A stretch of DNA of 64,000 bases from Bacteroides luti (GCF_900128905.1 NZ_FQTV01000015.1:38739-102738), one strand, 5' to 3'; numbered from the stretch's first letter, positions 18,665-28,992 are shown. Made by a program: numbers and translations. The notes: generated by a model not told the origin, from the sequence alone.

Positions 18665-20269
18665 ATGAAAAAATATATAATAATATGTATCGCACTACTT
18701 ACTCAATTTTGTATATTGAGTTCCTGTGACGACTATTTGGCCTTAAAACCTACAGATGGAGTTCCCCGGCAAGATTACTGGAAAACAAAGGAAGATGTTG
18801 CATCTTTTACAACAGGTCTTTATTCTTCCATGTTAAATGGGGATATGGTAACACGAATGTTTCTTTGGGGAGAGGCCAGAGCTGATATGATTCAATCGGG
18901 AAACCGAAAGATTGATGCTAATATACAACGAATTATAGAAGGAGAAATTTCTTCTGACAATAAGTATTGTTCCTGGACTCCATTTTATAAAACGATCAAT
19001 CAGTGCAACACTCTTTTAAAATATGCACCAGATGCACAGGCAAATGACCCTTCATTTTCAGAAAAGGCATTGAAGGAGTATGAAGCACAGGCTGTTGCTA
19101 TACGTACCTTGATGTATTTTTATCTTGTGAAAACTTTTGGAGATGTACCTTTTTCTTTAGAAGCTTATGTAGATAATTCACAAAAGATGAGTATGCCTAA
19201 AGTTAGCCAAACTGTTATTTTAGATTCTCTAGTAGCTCAATTAGGAAGAGTAGAAGCTAATATTCCTTATAACTATGGAACGGATGCTGCCCAGAACAAA
19301 GGACGGATTACCCGTTATGCAGCAGATGCCCTTTTAGCTGATATTTATTTATGGAAAGAGGATTATGAAAATTGTGTAAAGATGTGTGATAAAGTAATTC
19401 TTTCCGGACAATATGCATTAGTATCAGTTTCCCGATCTATGGAAGTAACCACAGGAGCTACAGTTGAGGAAAATGATACTGTTTATCATCCGTCAGCTTC
19501 CAGTGTTGCTTCATTATATAATAAAGTATATGCAGAAGGAAATAGTATTGAAAGTATTTTTGAACTTCAATTTGAGACTGACATTCTTAATCCGTTTTAT
19601 AGCATGATGACACAAACAGTTGCTACTGTTATGGCCAAAACAGATGTGCTATCAGAAGAAATATATATTCCTACGTCAAAGGATGATAATTCTTATTATG
19701 ACATTCGTTCAAATCTTGCTTCAAAAAATGGGTATATATGGAAATATGTTGGTAAGGAACTGGATGGCTCTACTTTCAGAGCTGAAACAGAGATGACTGC
19801 CAACTGGATTATATACCGATTATCAGATGTTTTGCTGATGAAAGCCGAAGCTTTAACTCAAATAGGTATTAAATCTGGAGAGCAATCATATTTAAAAGAA
19901 GCTCGTGCTTGTATAGAAAAAGTCAGAGTCAGAGCAAATGCTGTAGAATCTACCGATCTTACTTTTGGACAAACAGAGTTTGACGGTAAAACTTTGGAGA
20001 ATTTTGTTCTGCAGGAACGTGCCCGTGAATTTGCTTTCGAAGGTAAACGTTGGTTTGATGTGTTACGTCAGGCAAAACGTGATAACTATGCAGGAACAAA
20101 TCTGGATTATTTGACTCAGTTAGCTGTGTATAGTGCCCCTGCTGATAAAGTATTCAGCCTTCAGACAAAATATAAAAATCATAAGAGCCATTATCTTCCA
20201 ATATCCAAATCAGAATTGGAAACAAATCCGGCTCTAGTACAAAATGAATTCTATGGTGAAAATAAATAA
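18665..20269 (+). CDS. SusD/RagB-type nutrient-binding lipoprotein (partner of first SusC)
   Basis: A 534-residue SusD-family lipoprotein that lids the adjacent SusC barrel and binds ligand at the cell surface. The lipobox is ILSSC with Cys21, followed by DDY. The N-terminal SusD-like block (LKPTDGVPRQDYWKTKEDV) and the C-terminal RagB block (QERAREFAFEGKRWFDVLR) are both typical. TPR-like helices lie between. A FAS1 gene starts 4 bp after its stop, which supports coexpression. Confidence 0.95.
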   Translation: MKKYIIICIALLTQFCILSSCDDYLALKPTDGVPRQDYWKTKEDVASFTTGLYSSMLNGDMVTRMFLWGEARADMIQSGNRKIDANIQRIIEGEISSDNKYCSWTPFYKTINQCNTLLKYAPDAQANDPSFSEKALKEYEAQAVAIRTLMYFYLVKTFGDVPFSLEAYVDNSQKMSMPKVSQTVILDSLVAQLGRVEANIPYNYGTDAAQNKGRITRYAADALLADIYLWKEDYENCVKMCDKVILSGQYALVSVSRSMEVTTGATVEENDTVYHPSASSVASLYNKVYAEGNSIESIFELQFETDILNPFYSMMTQTVATVMAKTDVLSEEIYIPTSKDDNSYYDIRSNLASKNGYIWKYVGKELDGSTFRAETEMTANWIIYRLSDVLLMKAEALTQIGIKSGEQSYLKEARACIEKVRVRANAVESTDLTFGQTEFDGKTLENFVLQERAREFAFEGKRWFDVLRQAKRDNYAGTNLDYLTQLAVYSAPADKVFSLQTKYKNHKSHYLPISKSELETNPALVQNEFYGENK

Positions 20270-20273
20270 AGCT

Positions 20274-22037
20274 ATGAAACGAAATAAATTAATAAACATT
20301 AGTTTGCCAATATGGCTGTTCTGTGTTTTGGCTTTGATAACGGGATTATCCTCTTGTGAAACAGAGCTTGAGAAAGGAGTGTACAAAACAGCTGATTTGC
20401 AAATGATAGATGAATATATGGAGAATAAGGATGCAAACCTTTCCGAGTTTCTTCAGATTATTGATAAGGCAGATTATCGTGGTATGTTGCATGCCTATGG
20501 AACATATACTTGTTTTGCCCCAACAAATGCGGCTATCGACAATTATTTAAAAGAAAAAGGTAAGACACTTGAAGGGCTGACTAAAGAAGAAGCTGAACAA
20601 ATAGTGAAATTTCATGTAATAAACGACACTATCTCGACTTTAGATTTTGTAGATGGACGTCTTCCATCTACAAATATAAACAGAGATTATCTGACTACTA
20701 AAACAGAAGTGGATAATGCCGGAGACGTTTATATAAAAGTAAATCGACAGGCACGAATAACTGCTAAAAATATTTTATTAGGAAATGGCTACATCCATGT
20801 TGTTGATAATGTGCTGAAGCCGGCACAATTAACTTTAGCTCAAACATTTGCAGCTTTGCCCGATGCTGAGTATTCTTTAATGAAAGAAATTGCTGTTGCA
20901 GCTGATTTTAATTCAACTCTTCAGACTCAGGAAAGTGGAAAGTACTTTACCTTCTTTGTTCAGGATAATAAGACTTTTGAAGATTTAGGAATCAAGACTG
21001 TAGAAGACCTTCTGGTTCGTTTACGCAAGAATTCTCCTGCAATATCTGATGATAAAGTCTTGTTATATAATTTTCTCGCTTATCATACCGTTGGTGGCAG
21101 AGTATATGTTACAGACTTAATGGCGACTTCCAGTTTGCCAACATTAGTAAAAAATCAACCTCTTACATTTCAGTTGAATAATGAATTCCTTGTTATTAAT
21201 GAATTTAAAGTGGGGCAGTTAAATGAAGAAGGAATTCAGGTTGACAGAAATAGTGAATATTCAGACCTTACATGTACAAATGGCGTTATGCATCGTATTT
21301 TAGGTCAGATTGAAATAAAGAAGCGTAAAGCATATCGTGTCTATTGGGATATGGCAGATATGCCAGAGATAAAAGCTTTAAAAGGTTATCGTAAGGCAGG
21401 TACTACTCAGGTATTCTTATCAGGAGAATTATCGGAAATGACTTGGGGTGGTAAAAGTAATCCAACTGTTACTTATATTGCTAATGGAACAAGCTGGAAC
21501 GAAAAAGGACAATATGTTTATGGCGATATGATGAGATTCAGAATTTGTACCAATGTAATGCAGTGGGTAGAATTTAAAATGCCGCTTTTAGTAGAAGGTA
21601 CATACAAAGTTTGGATCAGCTGGAGACGTGCCAATCCTGCAACTTTCCGTACTTCATTTAAACAAGATGGTCAGGAAGACCAGATTTTACCAACAGTTGT
21701 TGATATGTCTTCCTATATGCCTATTTACTGGCAAAACACAGAAAAAACAATTCTCGACGGTGATAAAATGGAATCTGAAGGCTGGAAACAATATAATGCA
21801 AAGAAAGTAAACAGTGTAATGTGCTGCAAACTGATGGGAACTATTAAAGTTTTGTCAACAGGCAGACACATACTTCGTTTGGATGCATTGAGTGGTAGTA
21901 AAGGTTATGGTAATGACTGGGATATGATTCAGTTTATTCCTGTTGATGAAGACCAGCAATGGCCTAAAATAGCGATGAATGGCGACTGGATAGAAAATGG
22001 AACTCTTGATAATCAGATTTTCCCTGATGGACAGTAA
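20274..22037 (+). CDS. FAS1-domain lipoprotein with C-terminal beta-rich domain (second FAS1 gene)
   Basis: A 587-residue lipoprotein with lipobox LSSC (Cys28) followed by ETELE, an acidic surface-export-like signal. One clear FAS1 domain is at about 35-185 (YTCFAPTNAAIDNYL ... GYIHVVDNVL). A second is at about 190-350 (YFTFFVQDNKTFEDLG ... NGVMHRILGQI). A C-terminal region (about 355-587) rich in Trp and aromatic residues (VEFKMPLLVEGTYKVWISWR) resembles a beta-sandwich ligand-binding module of unknown specificity. The upstream frame (20244) overlaps susD; Met at 20274 gives a normal lipoprotein signal, so it is preferred. Confidence 0.88.
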   Translation: MKRNKLINISLPIWLFCVLALITGLSSCETELEKGVYKTADLQMIDEYMENKDANLSEFLQIIDKADYRGMLHAYGTYTCFAPTNAAIDNYLKEKGKTLEGLTKEEAEQIVKFHVINDTISTLDFVDGRLPSTNINRDYLTTKTEVDNAGDVYIKVNRQARITAKNILLGNGYIHVVDNVLKPAQLTLAQTFAALPDAEYSLMKEIAVAADFNSTLQTQESGKYFTFFVQDNKTFEDLGIKTVEDLLVRLRKNSPAISDDKVLLYNFLAYHTVGGRVYVTDLMATSSLPTLVKNQPLTFQLNNEFLVINEFKVGQLNEEGIQVDRNSEYSDLTCTNGVMHRILGQIEIKKRKAYRVYWDMADMPEIKALKGYRKAGTTQVFLSGELSEMTWGGKSNPTVTYIANGTSWNEKGQYVYGDMMRFRICTNVMQWVEFKMPLLVEGTYKVWISWRRANPATFRTSFKQDGQEDQILPTVVDMSSYMPIYWQNTEKTILDGDKMESEGWKQYNAKKVNSVMCCKLMGTIKVLSTGRHILRLDALSGSKGYGNDWDMIQFIPVDEDQQWPKIAMNGDWIENGTLDNQIFPDGQ

Positions 22038-22059
22038 ATAATATAAATAAATAAATATA

Positions 22060-23757
22060 ATGTATATGAAATCAAAAAATATAATACCTCTGTTATTTGT
22101 TTTATTCTCGGTCACTACATTTTTTTCATCATGTAATGATCAGTGGGATAATCATATAGCAATTATTGATAAAACGCTTTCAGGCAATGTCCTGGAAGCG
22201 ATACAGTCAAATCCGGATTTAAGTATCTTTTATGGAATGGTAAAAGCTGTAGGATATGACAGCTTGTTACAGTCTGCAAACAATTTTACAGTTCTGGCAC
22301 CTTCTAATTCAGCTCTTTCAACTTATGCTAATTCCAGTGATGATGTTAAAAAGAGCATAGTAAAGAATCATATTGCTTATCTGACATATAATTCAACTCA
22401 ATTAGCTGCTCTAAGCAAAATAAAGATGATAAATGGTAAAAACCTTGATTTAAGCAATGTTAATATATCATCTTCAAAAGATTTGCTTTGCAATAACGGA
22501 ATTGTTCATGTTGTAAATAATGCAATTATTCCGAACCTGAATATATATGAATATTTGGAATCAATCCGTGGACAATATACACAGGTTGACGAGTTGCTGA
22601 GTATGACTAAGAAAGTTATGGACAAACAAAGAAGTGTTCAGACTGGTGTTGACGAAAACGGAAATGTTCTTTATGATACAGCCTGGGTATATAAGAATCA
22701 TTACCTTGATAAAATGGCTTTATCCAATGAAGATTCCCTTTATACAATGGTATTGCTTGATAATGGAAACTTTTCCACACTTAAAACGAAGTATGCTAAA
22801 TACATGGTACGTGGTAGCCAGCAGGTAACGGATTCTATTGCTACTGATGAATTGATTCAGGATCTTGTCTTTTTGCCAAAAAATGCCATTGGTACAGTTT
22901 ACACATCTATTAATGGTGTGAAAGTGGATTTAGCTAATGCTACTCTGTCCAATCAATATATAGCTTCGAATGGTACTGTAAAAGTAATGACTGGAGCCAA
23001 TATTGTGATGAAAGAAAATAAAATTAAAACAATTATTGTTGAAGGTGAAAGCCTTTACGGAGCTCTCAGGTCTGATTATGTTTTGAAACGTGTGCGTACA
23101 TGGGCTAGCGGAGGAAATGATGTTATGTTTTCAGGATGGCTGCAACAATCAAGAGATTCACTAGCTGCAGATGGAACCAAGAAAACAATAACTTATAATT
23201 ATAATTATGAGTCAAATCACTATTCGGATGCTGTTAATTTCTATCTTGCGTATTTAGTAAAGCTTTATTCTGTGGATTATGATATTTACTGGAAGACTTA
23301 TGATGACATGTCCTCACATTATAAAGGAGATGCTTATGACCCATCATATTCTCCACTTGATCCGGAAGCATTTTGTTCTTCTGTAATGAAACTGACTCAA
23401 AAGCTCTTTATTTCTTTACCTGGTCAACCTAGATTGGCTCGTGATTCTGATGGTAAGATCCTGAATAACTATCTTGATACAAATACAGGTACCGCTTCAT
23501 GGAAGAAGTATGCATTTGTTGGAGAGGTCAATGCCGGAGTAAATAAAGAAACTCAACTGACAAAGAGGAATCTGACAGGAGATTTCGGTTCAGTAGGAAC
23601 AGTACTGACAGATGATCCTTATACATTCCAGTGTCCTATAATGGGGTATTCTACATTCTATGTTTGTAATACACCTGCTGCAACAAAGAATACAGAGAAA
23701 TATTATGGTATGATATTCCTTGATTATATTCGTCTTGTGCCGAAAATTAGTGAATGA
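22060..23757 (+). CDS. FAS1-domain lipoprotein (third FAS1 gene)
   Basis: A 565-residue lipoprotein with lipobox FSSC (Cys25) followed by NDQWD. An N-terminal FAS1 domain is clear (NFTVLAPSNSALSTYA through NNGIVHVVNNAIIPNL, about 35-155). The middle is FAS1-like but degenerate, and a C-terminal region (about 330-565) has the same general layout as the second FAS1 protein. Starts at 22060 or 22066 are equally plausible. It sits 22 bp after the second FAS1 gene and just before the second SusC, so it probably serves that complex as an extra surface component. Confidence 0.85.
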   Translation: MYMKSKNIIPLLFVLFSVTTFFSSCNDQWDNHIAIIDKTLSGNVLEAIQSNPDLSIFYGMVKAVGYDSLLQSANNFTVLAPSNSALSTYANSSDDVKKSIVKNHIAYLTYNSTQLAALSKIKMINGKNLDLSNVNISSSKDLLCNNGIVHVVNNAIIPNLNIYEYLESIRGQYTQVDELLSMTKKVMDKQRSVQTGVDENGNVLYDTAWVYKNHYLDKMALSNEDSLYTMVLLDNGNFSTLKTKYAKYMVRGSQQVTDSIATDELIQDLVFLPKNAIGTVYTSINGVKVDLANATLSNQYIASNGTVKVMTGANIVMKENKIKTIIVEGESLYGALRSDYVLKRVRTWASGGNDVMFSGWLQQSRDSLAADGTKKTITYNYNYESNHYSDAVNFYLAYLVKLYSVDYDIYWKTYDDMSSHYKGDAYDPSYSPLDPEAFCSSVMKLTQKLFISLPGQPRLARDSDGKILNNYLDTNTGTASWKKYAFVGEVNAGVNKETQLTKRNLTGDFGSVGTVLTDDPYTFQCPIMGYSTFYVCNTPAATKNTEKYYGMIFLDYIRLVPKISE

Positions 23758-23792
23758 TAAATACATTCTGTACAATTAAAAATAGAATCATT

Positions 23793-26700
23793 ATGATAAA
23801 ATTTAAAAATATATTGCTTTCGTCGATATTTATTCTTTGCTGTATAGTTTGCAATGCTCAGACTTCGGCAGGCGAATTAAATGTTTCCGGTAAAGTGCTG
23901 GATGCCGGAAGCCTTAAACCCTTGGCTGGTATGAGTATTTCTCTTCCGGGAGTAAGTGCAGCCATGACTAATGACAAGGGAGAGTTTAAGATAAAAGTTC
24001 CTTCTTATAATGTTGAGCTATCAGTTAGTGGACCGATGTATCAAAGCAAGAAGGTTGCATTAAAAGGCCATATAACAATTGAAATCCGCTTATATGAAAG
24101 TGGCTTTAATTCAGTGTATAAAGATGTATTGATGCCGCTAGCGGAAACAAACAATGCTTATCTTACCAACTCTGTTTCTTTTTTGAGTCATGGAAGTTTA
24201 AACAGCATAGCTTCAACTCCTGAAAAGCTACTTCAGGGATCTGTAGCCGGACTTAATACAATAATGCGTTCGGGCTTAGAAGGTAGTGGAGCTAACCTTT
24301 ATCTTAGAGGTTTTAATTCTATATATACAAACAATCAGCCTTTACTAGTTATTGATGGAATGGTTGTTGAAAGTCAGTCATTTGGAACGTCATTGATACA
24401 AAACTATATTTCTACTCCATTTGGTTCTATTGATGTTAAAGATATAGAACGAATGACTGTGATAAAAGACGGAACTTCTCTGTATGGTGTAAAAGGTGCT
24501 AATGGTATTATTCTGATTGAGACACTTCGTTCAAAATCAATGCCAACCAAAATTAATTTTAATTTGCAGACAGGCATGAATATGCAGCCAAACAAGATAC
24601 CAATGCTTGGGGCGAGTGCAGCGAAAAAATATCTTATAGATATGTATCAAAGCAGTGGTAAATACACTACAAACCAAATTCAGAACCTGGCTTTTGTTAA
24701 TCAGGAAATACCGGTTCTTAGAAATTGGGGATATGAAGGGAATGTAGATTTTTATCGTTATAATAAAAATACAGACTGGCAGGATGAATTGTTTACTGAG
24801 AGCTTCAAGCAAAACTATTCTTTAAATGTTACCGGTGGTGATGAAGTTGCAGTATATGCTTTATCTGCCGGATATTTGCAAAATGAAGGCCTAATAGCGG
24901 GTACAGACTATTCTCGTTTTAATGCACGAGTAAATACTGAAATTAATTTTTCGCCTAAGATGAAGGTGCGTACCAATATGAGTCTTGTTTATGGAAAGAA
25001 GAATTTGCGTGATGAAGGAGGTATAATGGCTACTAATCCTGTTTATTCTTCTTTAGTTAAAGCCCCGTTTATGGCTGGAAATATTTACGATCAGAATAAT
25101 TTGATGTCTCCAAACTATGAAGACGTAGATATGTTTGGTTTAGCTAACCCGCTAGCTATAGCAAACAATGTAACACAGGAAAACTCAAATTATCGTTTTA
25201 TGGGAAGTGTTGATATCGCTTATAATCCAAGGAAAAATTTAAAAGTCAGCACTAATTTTGGTGTTCATTATAATAAAGATCGTGAAAGAATATTTCTTCC
25301 GGGAACAGGAATTCCTTATGATACATTGTCAAACTCATTGGTAACTAATAAACTTCAGCATCGTGTAGAACGTTTGTTTACCTTGTTTAATGAAACACGG
25401 GTTAATTATATCCATAATTTCTCTCATGATCATTCGTTGGATGCTACAGTTGGTTTACGTTATTTGAACACAAATGCAGAAGATGACTGGGGTAAGGGTT
25501 ACAATTCTGTTAGTGACAATTTTACATCTTTGGATTATGGATTGAATACTTTACGTCAAACAGGGGGATCAATTGGTAAATGGAATTGGCTTGCATATTT
25601 TGCCAATGTGAATTACAATTTAAGGAATAAGTATTTCTTAACCGCTACAACCTCATTTGATGCCTCTTCTCGTTATGGCGAATCTATAAGTAAGTATCAG
25701 ATGTATCCTTCAATATCCGGAGCATGGCTTATTTCGTCTGAAGATTTTATGAAAGACATTTCAGCATTTGATATGTTAAAGTTAAGAGCAGCTTATTCTA
25801 TCTCTGGCAACGATGACATCGGCAATTATTCTGCTCGCCGTTATTATGTTCCACAAAATTTTCTGGGTAACTATGGTTTGATACGAGGAAATCTGGTAAA
25901 TACAAATCTAAAACCCGAAAGAAGTGCTAAGTTAAACATCGGAGTTGATTTGTCTTTGCTTAATGAGCGCTTATCTTTTAGTGCTGATTTATATAAGACA
26001 AGAATTACTGATATGATTACTTACTCACCTGTATCACCAATTTCTGGTTTCTCAACTTATATCTCTAACGGTGGAGAAATGGATAACAATGGTCTTGACC
26101 TTGCATTAAATGTCCGATTGATTAATACTTCGGTAAAATGGGATCTGGGTATGAACGTCTCTTTCTATAAGAATGAAATAAAGAAACTAAATGGAAATGC
26201 TTATCAAACCAGTATTGCCGGTGGTAATATAATAACTCAGGTTGGAAGTCCTTTAGGCCTTTTCTATGGTTATAAGACCGATGGTATATACACAACTTCA
26301 ACCGAAGCTAGTGCAAAACAGCTGTATCATCCGGTTGGTACACAAAAACTACCTTTCACAGCTGGTGATGTTAAATTTGTAAATACGGATAGCAGTAATG
26401 ATTTGATTGATGAGAAAGATATGCAGGTTATTGGTGATCCTAATCCTGATTTCTTTGGTGGTATAACAACCAATCTGGAATGGAAACGATTTAAAGCTTC
26501 AGCGCTGTTTACTTACTCTGTAGGCAATGATATTTATAACTATACTCGCAGAGAGTTAGAGTCTATGTCTGGCTATGCTAATCAGACCGAAGCTGTACAA
26601 AATCGTTGGAAATATGAAGGACAGAATACAAATATACCTAAGGCTGTATTTGGTGATCCAATGGGGAATTCCCGTTTTTCTGACAGATGGATTGAAGATG

Positions 26701-26933
26701 GTTCTTATTTGAAACTCAAGAATGTTCAATTATCTTATGATTTGCCTGTTAAATCTGGTCTCTTCACAGGAATTACGATCTATGCTGCAGCAGAGAATCT
26801 GTTAACTATAACAAACTATAAAGGATATGATCCGGAGATTTGTGCCAGCACAAATCCTCTTGGAGCTGGGATTGATGCATTTACAACACCTCAGGTTAGA
26901 ACATTTTATGTAGGCCTGAAAATCGGATTGTAA
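23793..26933 (+). CDS. SusC-type outer-membrane transporter (second of two), TonB box not recognisable
   Basis: A 1046-residue SusC-family protein. Signal peptide MIKFKNILLSSIFILCCIVC..NAQ, a carboxypeptidase-D-like domain (LNVSGKVLDAGSLKPLAGMS), the SusC plug signature (LYLRGFNSIYTNNQPLLVIDGMVV, in parts) and VIKDGTSLYGVKGANGIILIE, and a barrel ending in GLKIGL. Between the N-terminal domain and the plug, where SusC proteins carry a VVVxxG-type TonB box, the sequence is YKDVLMPLAE, so TonB contact may differ. The C-terminus ends in Leu rather than the usual Phe. The start at 23793 gives a proper signal peptide; the longer frame overlaps the previous stop. Confidence 0.93.
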   Translation: MIKFKNILLSSIFILCCIVCNAQTSAGELNVSGKVLDAGSLKPLAGMSISLPGVSAAMTNDKGEFKIKVPSYNVELSVSGPMYQSKKVALKGHITIEIRLYESGFNSVYKDVLMPLAETNNAYLTNSVSFLSHGSLNSIASTPEKLLQGSVAGLNTIMRSGLEGSGANLYLRGFNSIYTNNQPLLVIDGMVVESQSFGTSLIQNYISTPFGSIDVKDIERMTVIKDGTSLYGVKGANGIILIETLRSKSMPTKINFNLQTGMNMQPNKIPMLGASAAKKYLIDMYQSSGKYTTNQIQNLAFVNQEIPVLRNWGYEGNVDFYRYNKNTDWQDELFTESFKQNYSLNVTGGDEVAVYALSAGYLQNEGLIAGTDYSRFNARVNTEINFSPKMKVRTNMSLVYGKKNLRDEGGIMATNPVYSSLVKAPFMAGNIYDQNNLMSPNYEDVDMFGLANPLAIANNVTQENSNYRFMGSVDIAYNPRKNLKVSTNFGVHYNKDRERIFLPGTGIPYDTLSNSLVTNKLQHRVERLFTLFNETRVNYIHNFSHDHSLDATVGLRYLNTNAEDDWGKGYNSVSDNFTSLDYGLNTLRQTGGSIGKWNWLAYFANVNYNLRNKYFLTATTSFDASSRYGESISKYQMYPSISGAWLISSEDFMKDISAFDMLKLRAAYSISGNDDIGNYSARRYYVPQNFLGNYGLIRGNLVNTNLKPERSAKLNIGVDLSLLNERLSFSADLYKTRITDMITYSPVSPISGFSTYISNGGEMDNNGLDLALNVRLINTSVKWDLGMNVSFYKNEIKKLNGNAYQTSIAGGNIITQVGSPLGLFYGYKTDGIYTTSTEASAKQLYHPVGTQKLPFTAGDVKFVNTDSSNDLIDEKDMQVIGDPNPDFFGGITTNLEWKRFKASALFTYSVGNDIYNYTRRELESMSGYANQTEAVQNRWKYEGQNTNIPKAVFGDPMGNSRFSDRWIEDGSYLKLKNVQLSYDLPVKSGLFTGITIYAAAENLLTITNYKGYDPEICASTNPLGAGIDAFTTPQVRTFYVGLKIGL

Positions 26934-26970
26934 TGTGTAATCTAATTAGTAATTATAAAAAGACGAAAAG

Positions 26971-28722
26971 ATGAAATATAAAAAAAATATTTTGATGCTA
27001 TTCTTTGCTTCTTCTCTGATTCTTACCTCTTGTGTTGATGCAAAAGTAGAAGAAGTGCTTGAATACGAGAATCACTACCAGACAACCGCTGATGCTGATA
27101 ATGCAATATTAGGTGTATATGGAAGCTTTATGAGATTAGCTGAACAAATGGTTGTGTTGAATGAACTTCGTGGAGACTTGATGGATGTTACAACCAATGC
27201 GTCTCAGGACCTGCAGGAAATTAATCTGAAGCGCACGGGTTCTGACAATAAATATGCCGATCCAACCCAATTCTTTACAGTAATTCAAAACTGCAATGAT
27301 ATACTTGCAAACTTTGATATTATGTATAAGTCTAACAAACTGACAAAAGATCAATATAACGAACGTTATTCGGATGTTGCCGCTATGCGTTGTTATGTTT
27401 ATTTGCAATTAGGAATTCAGTATGGTAATGTTCCGTATATCACAGATCCCATTGTTAGTATTGAGGATGTTAAGAAGTACTCTGAATCAGATAAAATAGG
27501 ACTGGATGAATTAATTAAAAAGCTAATTACTTGCATGGAAGGTCTGCCTACGTTAGATGATTACGTGAATTCTCCTTTGGTGCAATATACACTTGATGGA
27601 TATGAGCTGAATAAATTCTTTATTAATAAACATTTGGTGCTGGCCGATTTATATTTATGGGATGGTAGATATTTGGATGCTGCTACTCAATATCGTAAAA
27701 TACTAGCAACAGACGAAGAAAAGGGTGCGGCAGAAAATAACGATGGCTATAAGTGCAGAGGATGGGTATGGAAAGACGGGGAAACTCCAAATACCTTCCA
27801 GGTTTATTATATCCGCTATATGTGGGATGACCTTAATTCTTATCGCAATAGCTGGTGTAGCATGTTCCAGCTTCCGGCAGAGAACGATGTAGCAAAATGT
27901 GAATGGATCTGGACTATGAGTTACGACAAATCATTTGCACCAACTTATCCGTTCATTAGTTTATTCGCCAATGAAGGAAAAGGCACATATCAATTAATGC
28001 CTTCTACTTATGCTGTTGATTCTTTATGGGAAAACCAGGTTCAGAAGAATGGATTTAAATTTGATGGACGTGGACGTAATTCATCGTTCAAGCAAGTTGC
28101 TCCCGGACAGTATGTTGTTCAAAAATACTTGTACAATTATGATAGTTCAAAACCTTTTGAACAACAAGGACGTTTGTTCCTTTATCGTGCAGGCTTATTA
28201 CATCTTCGCTATGCAGAAGCTGCTAACCGTGCAGGATATCCAAAGTTAGCTTATGCTTTGGTAAATCAAGGTATCAATGGCACTTTTAAATGGGATAATG
28301 TAGGTAATGATTCTATTTACCAAAGTGGATATGGACCAGGCAAGCCTTATCCTGCACCATTCTATCTCGATGGAAGAAATTCTGATAATCCATATTATCG
28401 TTCTCCATGGAGAGACAATGCCGGAATTCGTGGCCGTGCTTCTTTGAAATCTGTAGAATTCCCATCGACTTGCACAACAACCAATGACTCTATTCAATTT
28501 ATGGAAAAGGTTATTCTTCAGGAATGTGCACTTGAAACAGGTTTTGAAGGAAATCGTTGGGGAGATCTTGTTCGTATAGCTCATCGCATGAACAAAGAAG
28601 GACGTGATGGAAATACTTTCCTAAATGATAATTTGAAAAAGAAATATCAGATAGCTGGAGAAGCTCTTCCCGATTACTCTTCAGAGGATAAATGGTTTCT
28701 TCCATTCCGTTTTAATAACTAG
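26971..28722 (+). CDS. SusD-type lipoprotein (partner of second SusC)
   Basis: A 583-residue SusD-family lipoprotein, lipobox LILTSC (Cys21) followed by VDAKVEE. The SusD N-terminal pattern YQTTADADNAILGVYGSFMR and the C-terminal RagB pattern QECALETGFEGNRWGDLVRIA are present. It closes the operon and is followed by a strong terminator. Gaps between the seven genes are 4 to 37 bp, so one transcript of about 16 kb is likely. Confidence 0.94.
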   Translation: MKYKKNILMLFFASSLILTSCVDAKVEEVLEYENHYQTTADADNAILGVYGSFMRLAEQMVVLNELRGDLMDVTTNASQDLQEINLKRTGSDNKYADPTQFFTVIQNCNDILANFDIMYKSNKLTKDQYNERYSDVAAMRCYVYLQLGIQYGNVPYITDPIVSIEDVKKYSESDKIGLDELIKKLITCMEGLPTLDDYVNSPLVQYTLDGYELNKFFINKHLVLADLYLWDGRYLDAATQYRKILATDEEKGAAENNDGYKCRGWVWKDGETPNTFQVYYIRYMWDDLNSYRNSWCSMFQLPAENDVAKCEWIWTMSYDKSFAPTYPFISLFANEGKGTYQLMPSTYAVDSLWENQVQKNGFKFDGRGRNSSFKQVAPGQYVVQKYLYNYDSSKPFEQQGRLFLYRAGLLHLRYAEAANRAGYPKLAYALVNQGINGTFKWDNVGNDSIYQSGYGPGKPYPAPFYLDGRNSDNPYYRSPWRDNAGIRGRASLKSVEFPSTCTTTNDSIQFMEKVILQECALETGFEGNRWGDLVRIAHRMNKEGRDGNTFLNDNLKKKYQIAGEALPDYSSEDKWFLPFRFNN

Positions 28723-28760
28723 ATTAGCCTCATAAGAAGAATTCTTTTTATTATAAACAA

Positions 28761-28791
28761 AAGAAAAGTCTGTCTCGTACAGGCTTTTCTT
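28761..28791 (+). terminator. Intrinsic terminator of the FAS1-Sus operon
   Basis: Arms at 28761-28773 and 28779-28791 pair over 13 bp with one G-T wobble (AAGAAAAGTCTGT against ACAGGCTTTTCTT), with a 5-nt loop and a T-rich 3' side. It lies 38 bp after the second susD stop. Confidence 0.85.
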
Positions 28792-28896
28792 GTTTTAGTT
28801 CCTGCTTATAAAAAGGGTTTTTGATATAAATAACCGCTTGTTTTCTACAGAAGATAAATAATATTTCTCTTTTTTTATAGGTGTAGATCACCGATG

Positions 28897-28919
28897 ACCG
28901 AATTTTTATTCGGTTTTTT
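28897..28919 (+). terminator. Second, separate intrinsic terminator
   Basis: ACCGAAT/ATTCGGT (7 bp, TTTT loop) is followed by six T. It lies about 105 bp beyond the susD terminator with no ORF between, so it is either a backup terminator or ends a short RNA starting near 28800. Confidence 0.6.
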
Positions 28920-28984
28920 CTTGATTTAAATGCTTTTTATCACATTTTTTTCTTGAAAAGTGATAGATTGATAATAATAATTTG

Positions 28985-28992
28985 TATTTTTG
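28985..28992 (+). promoter_or_regulatory. Putative -7 box of the threonine operon
   Basis: TATTTTTG matches TAnnTTTG. A TTG at 28968-28970 is closer (14 bp) than the usual 19-21 bp. Transcription from here would begin just before the leader ORF at 29025. Confidence 0.45.
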
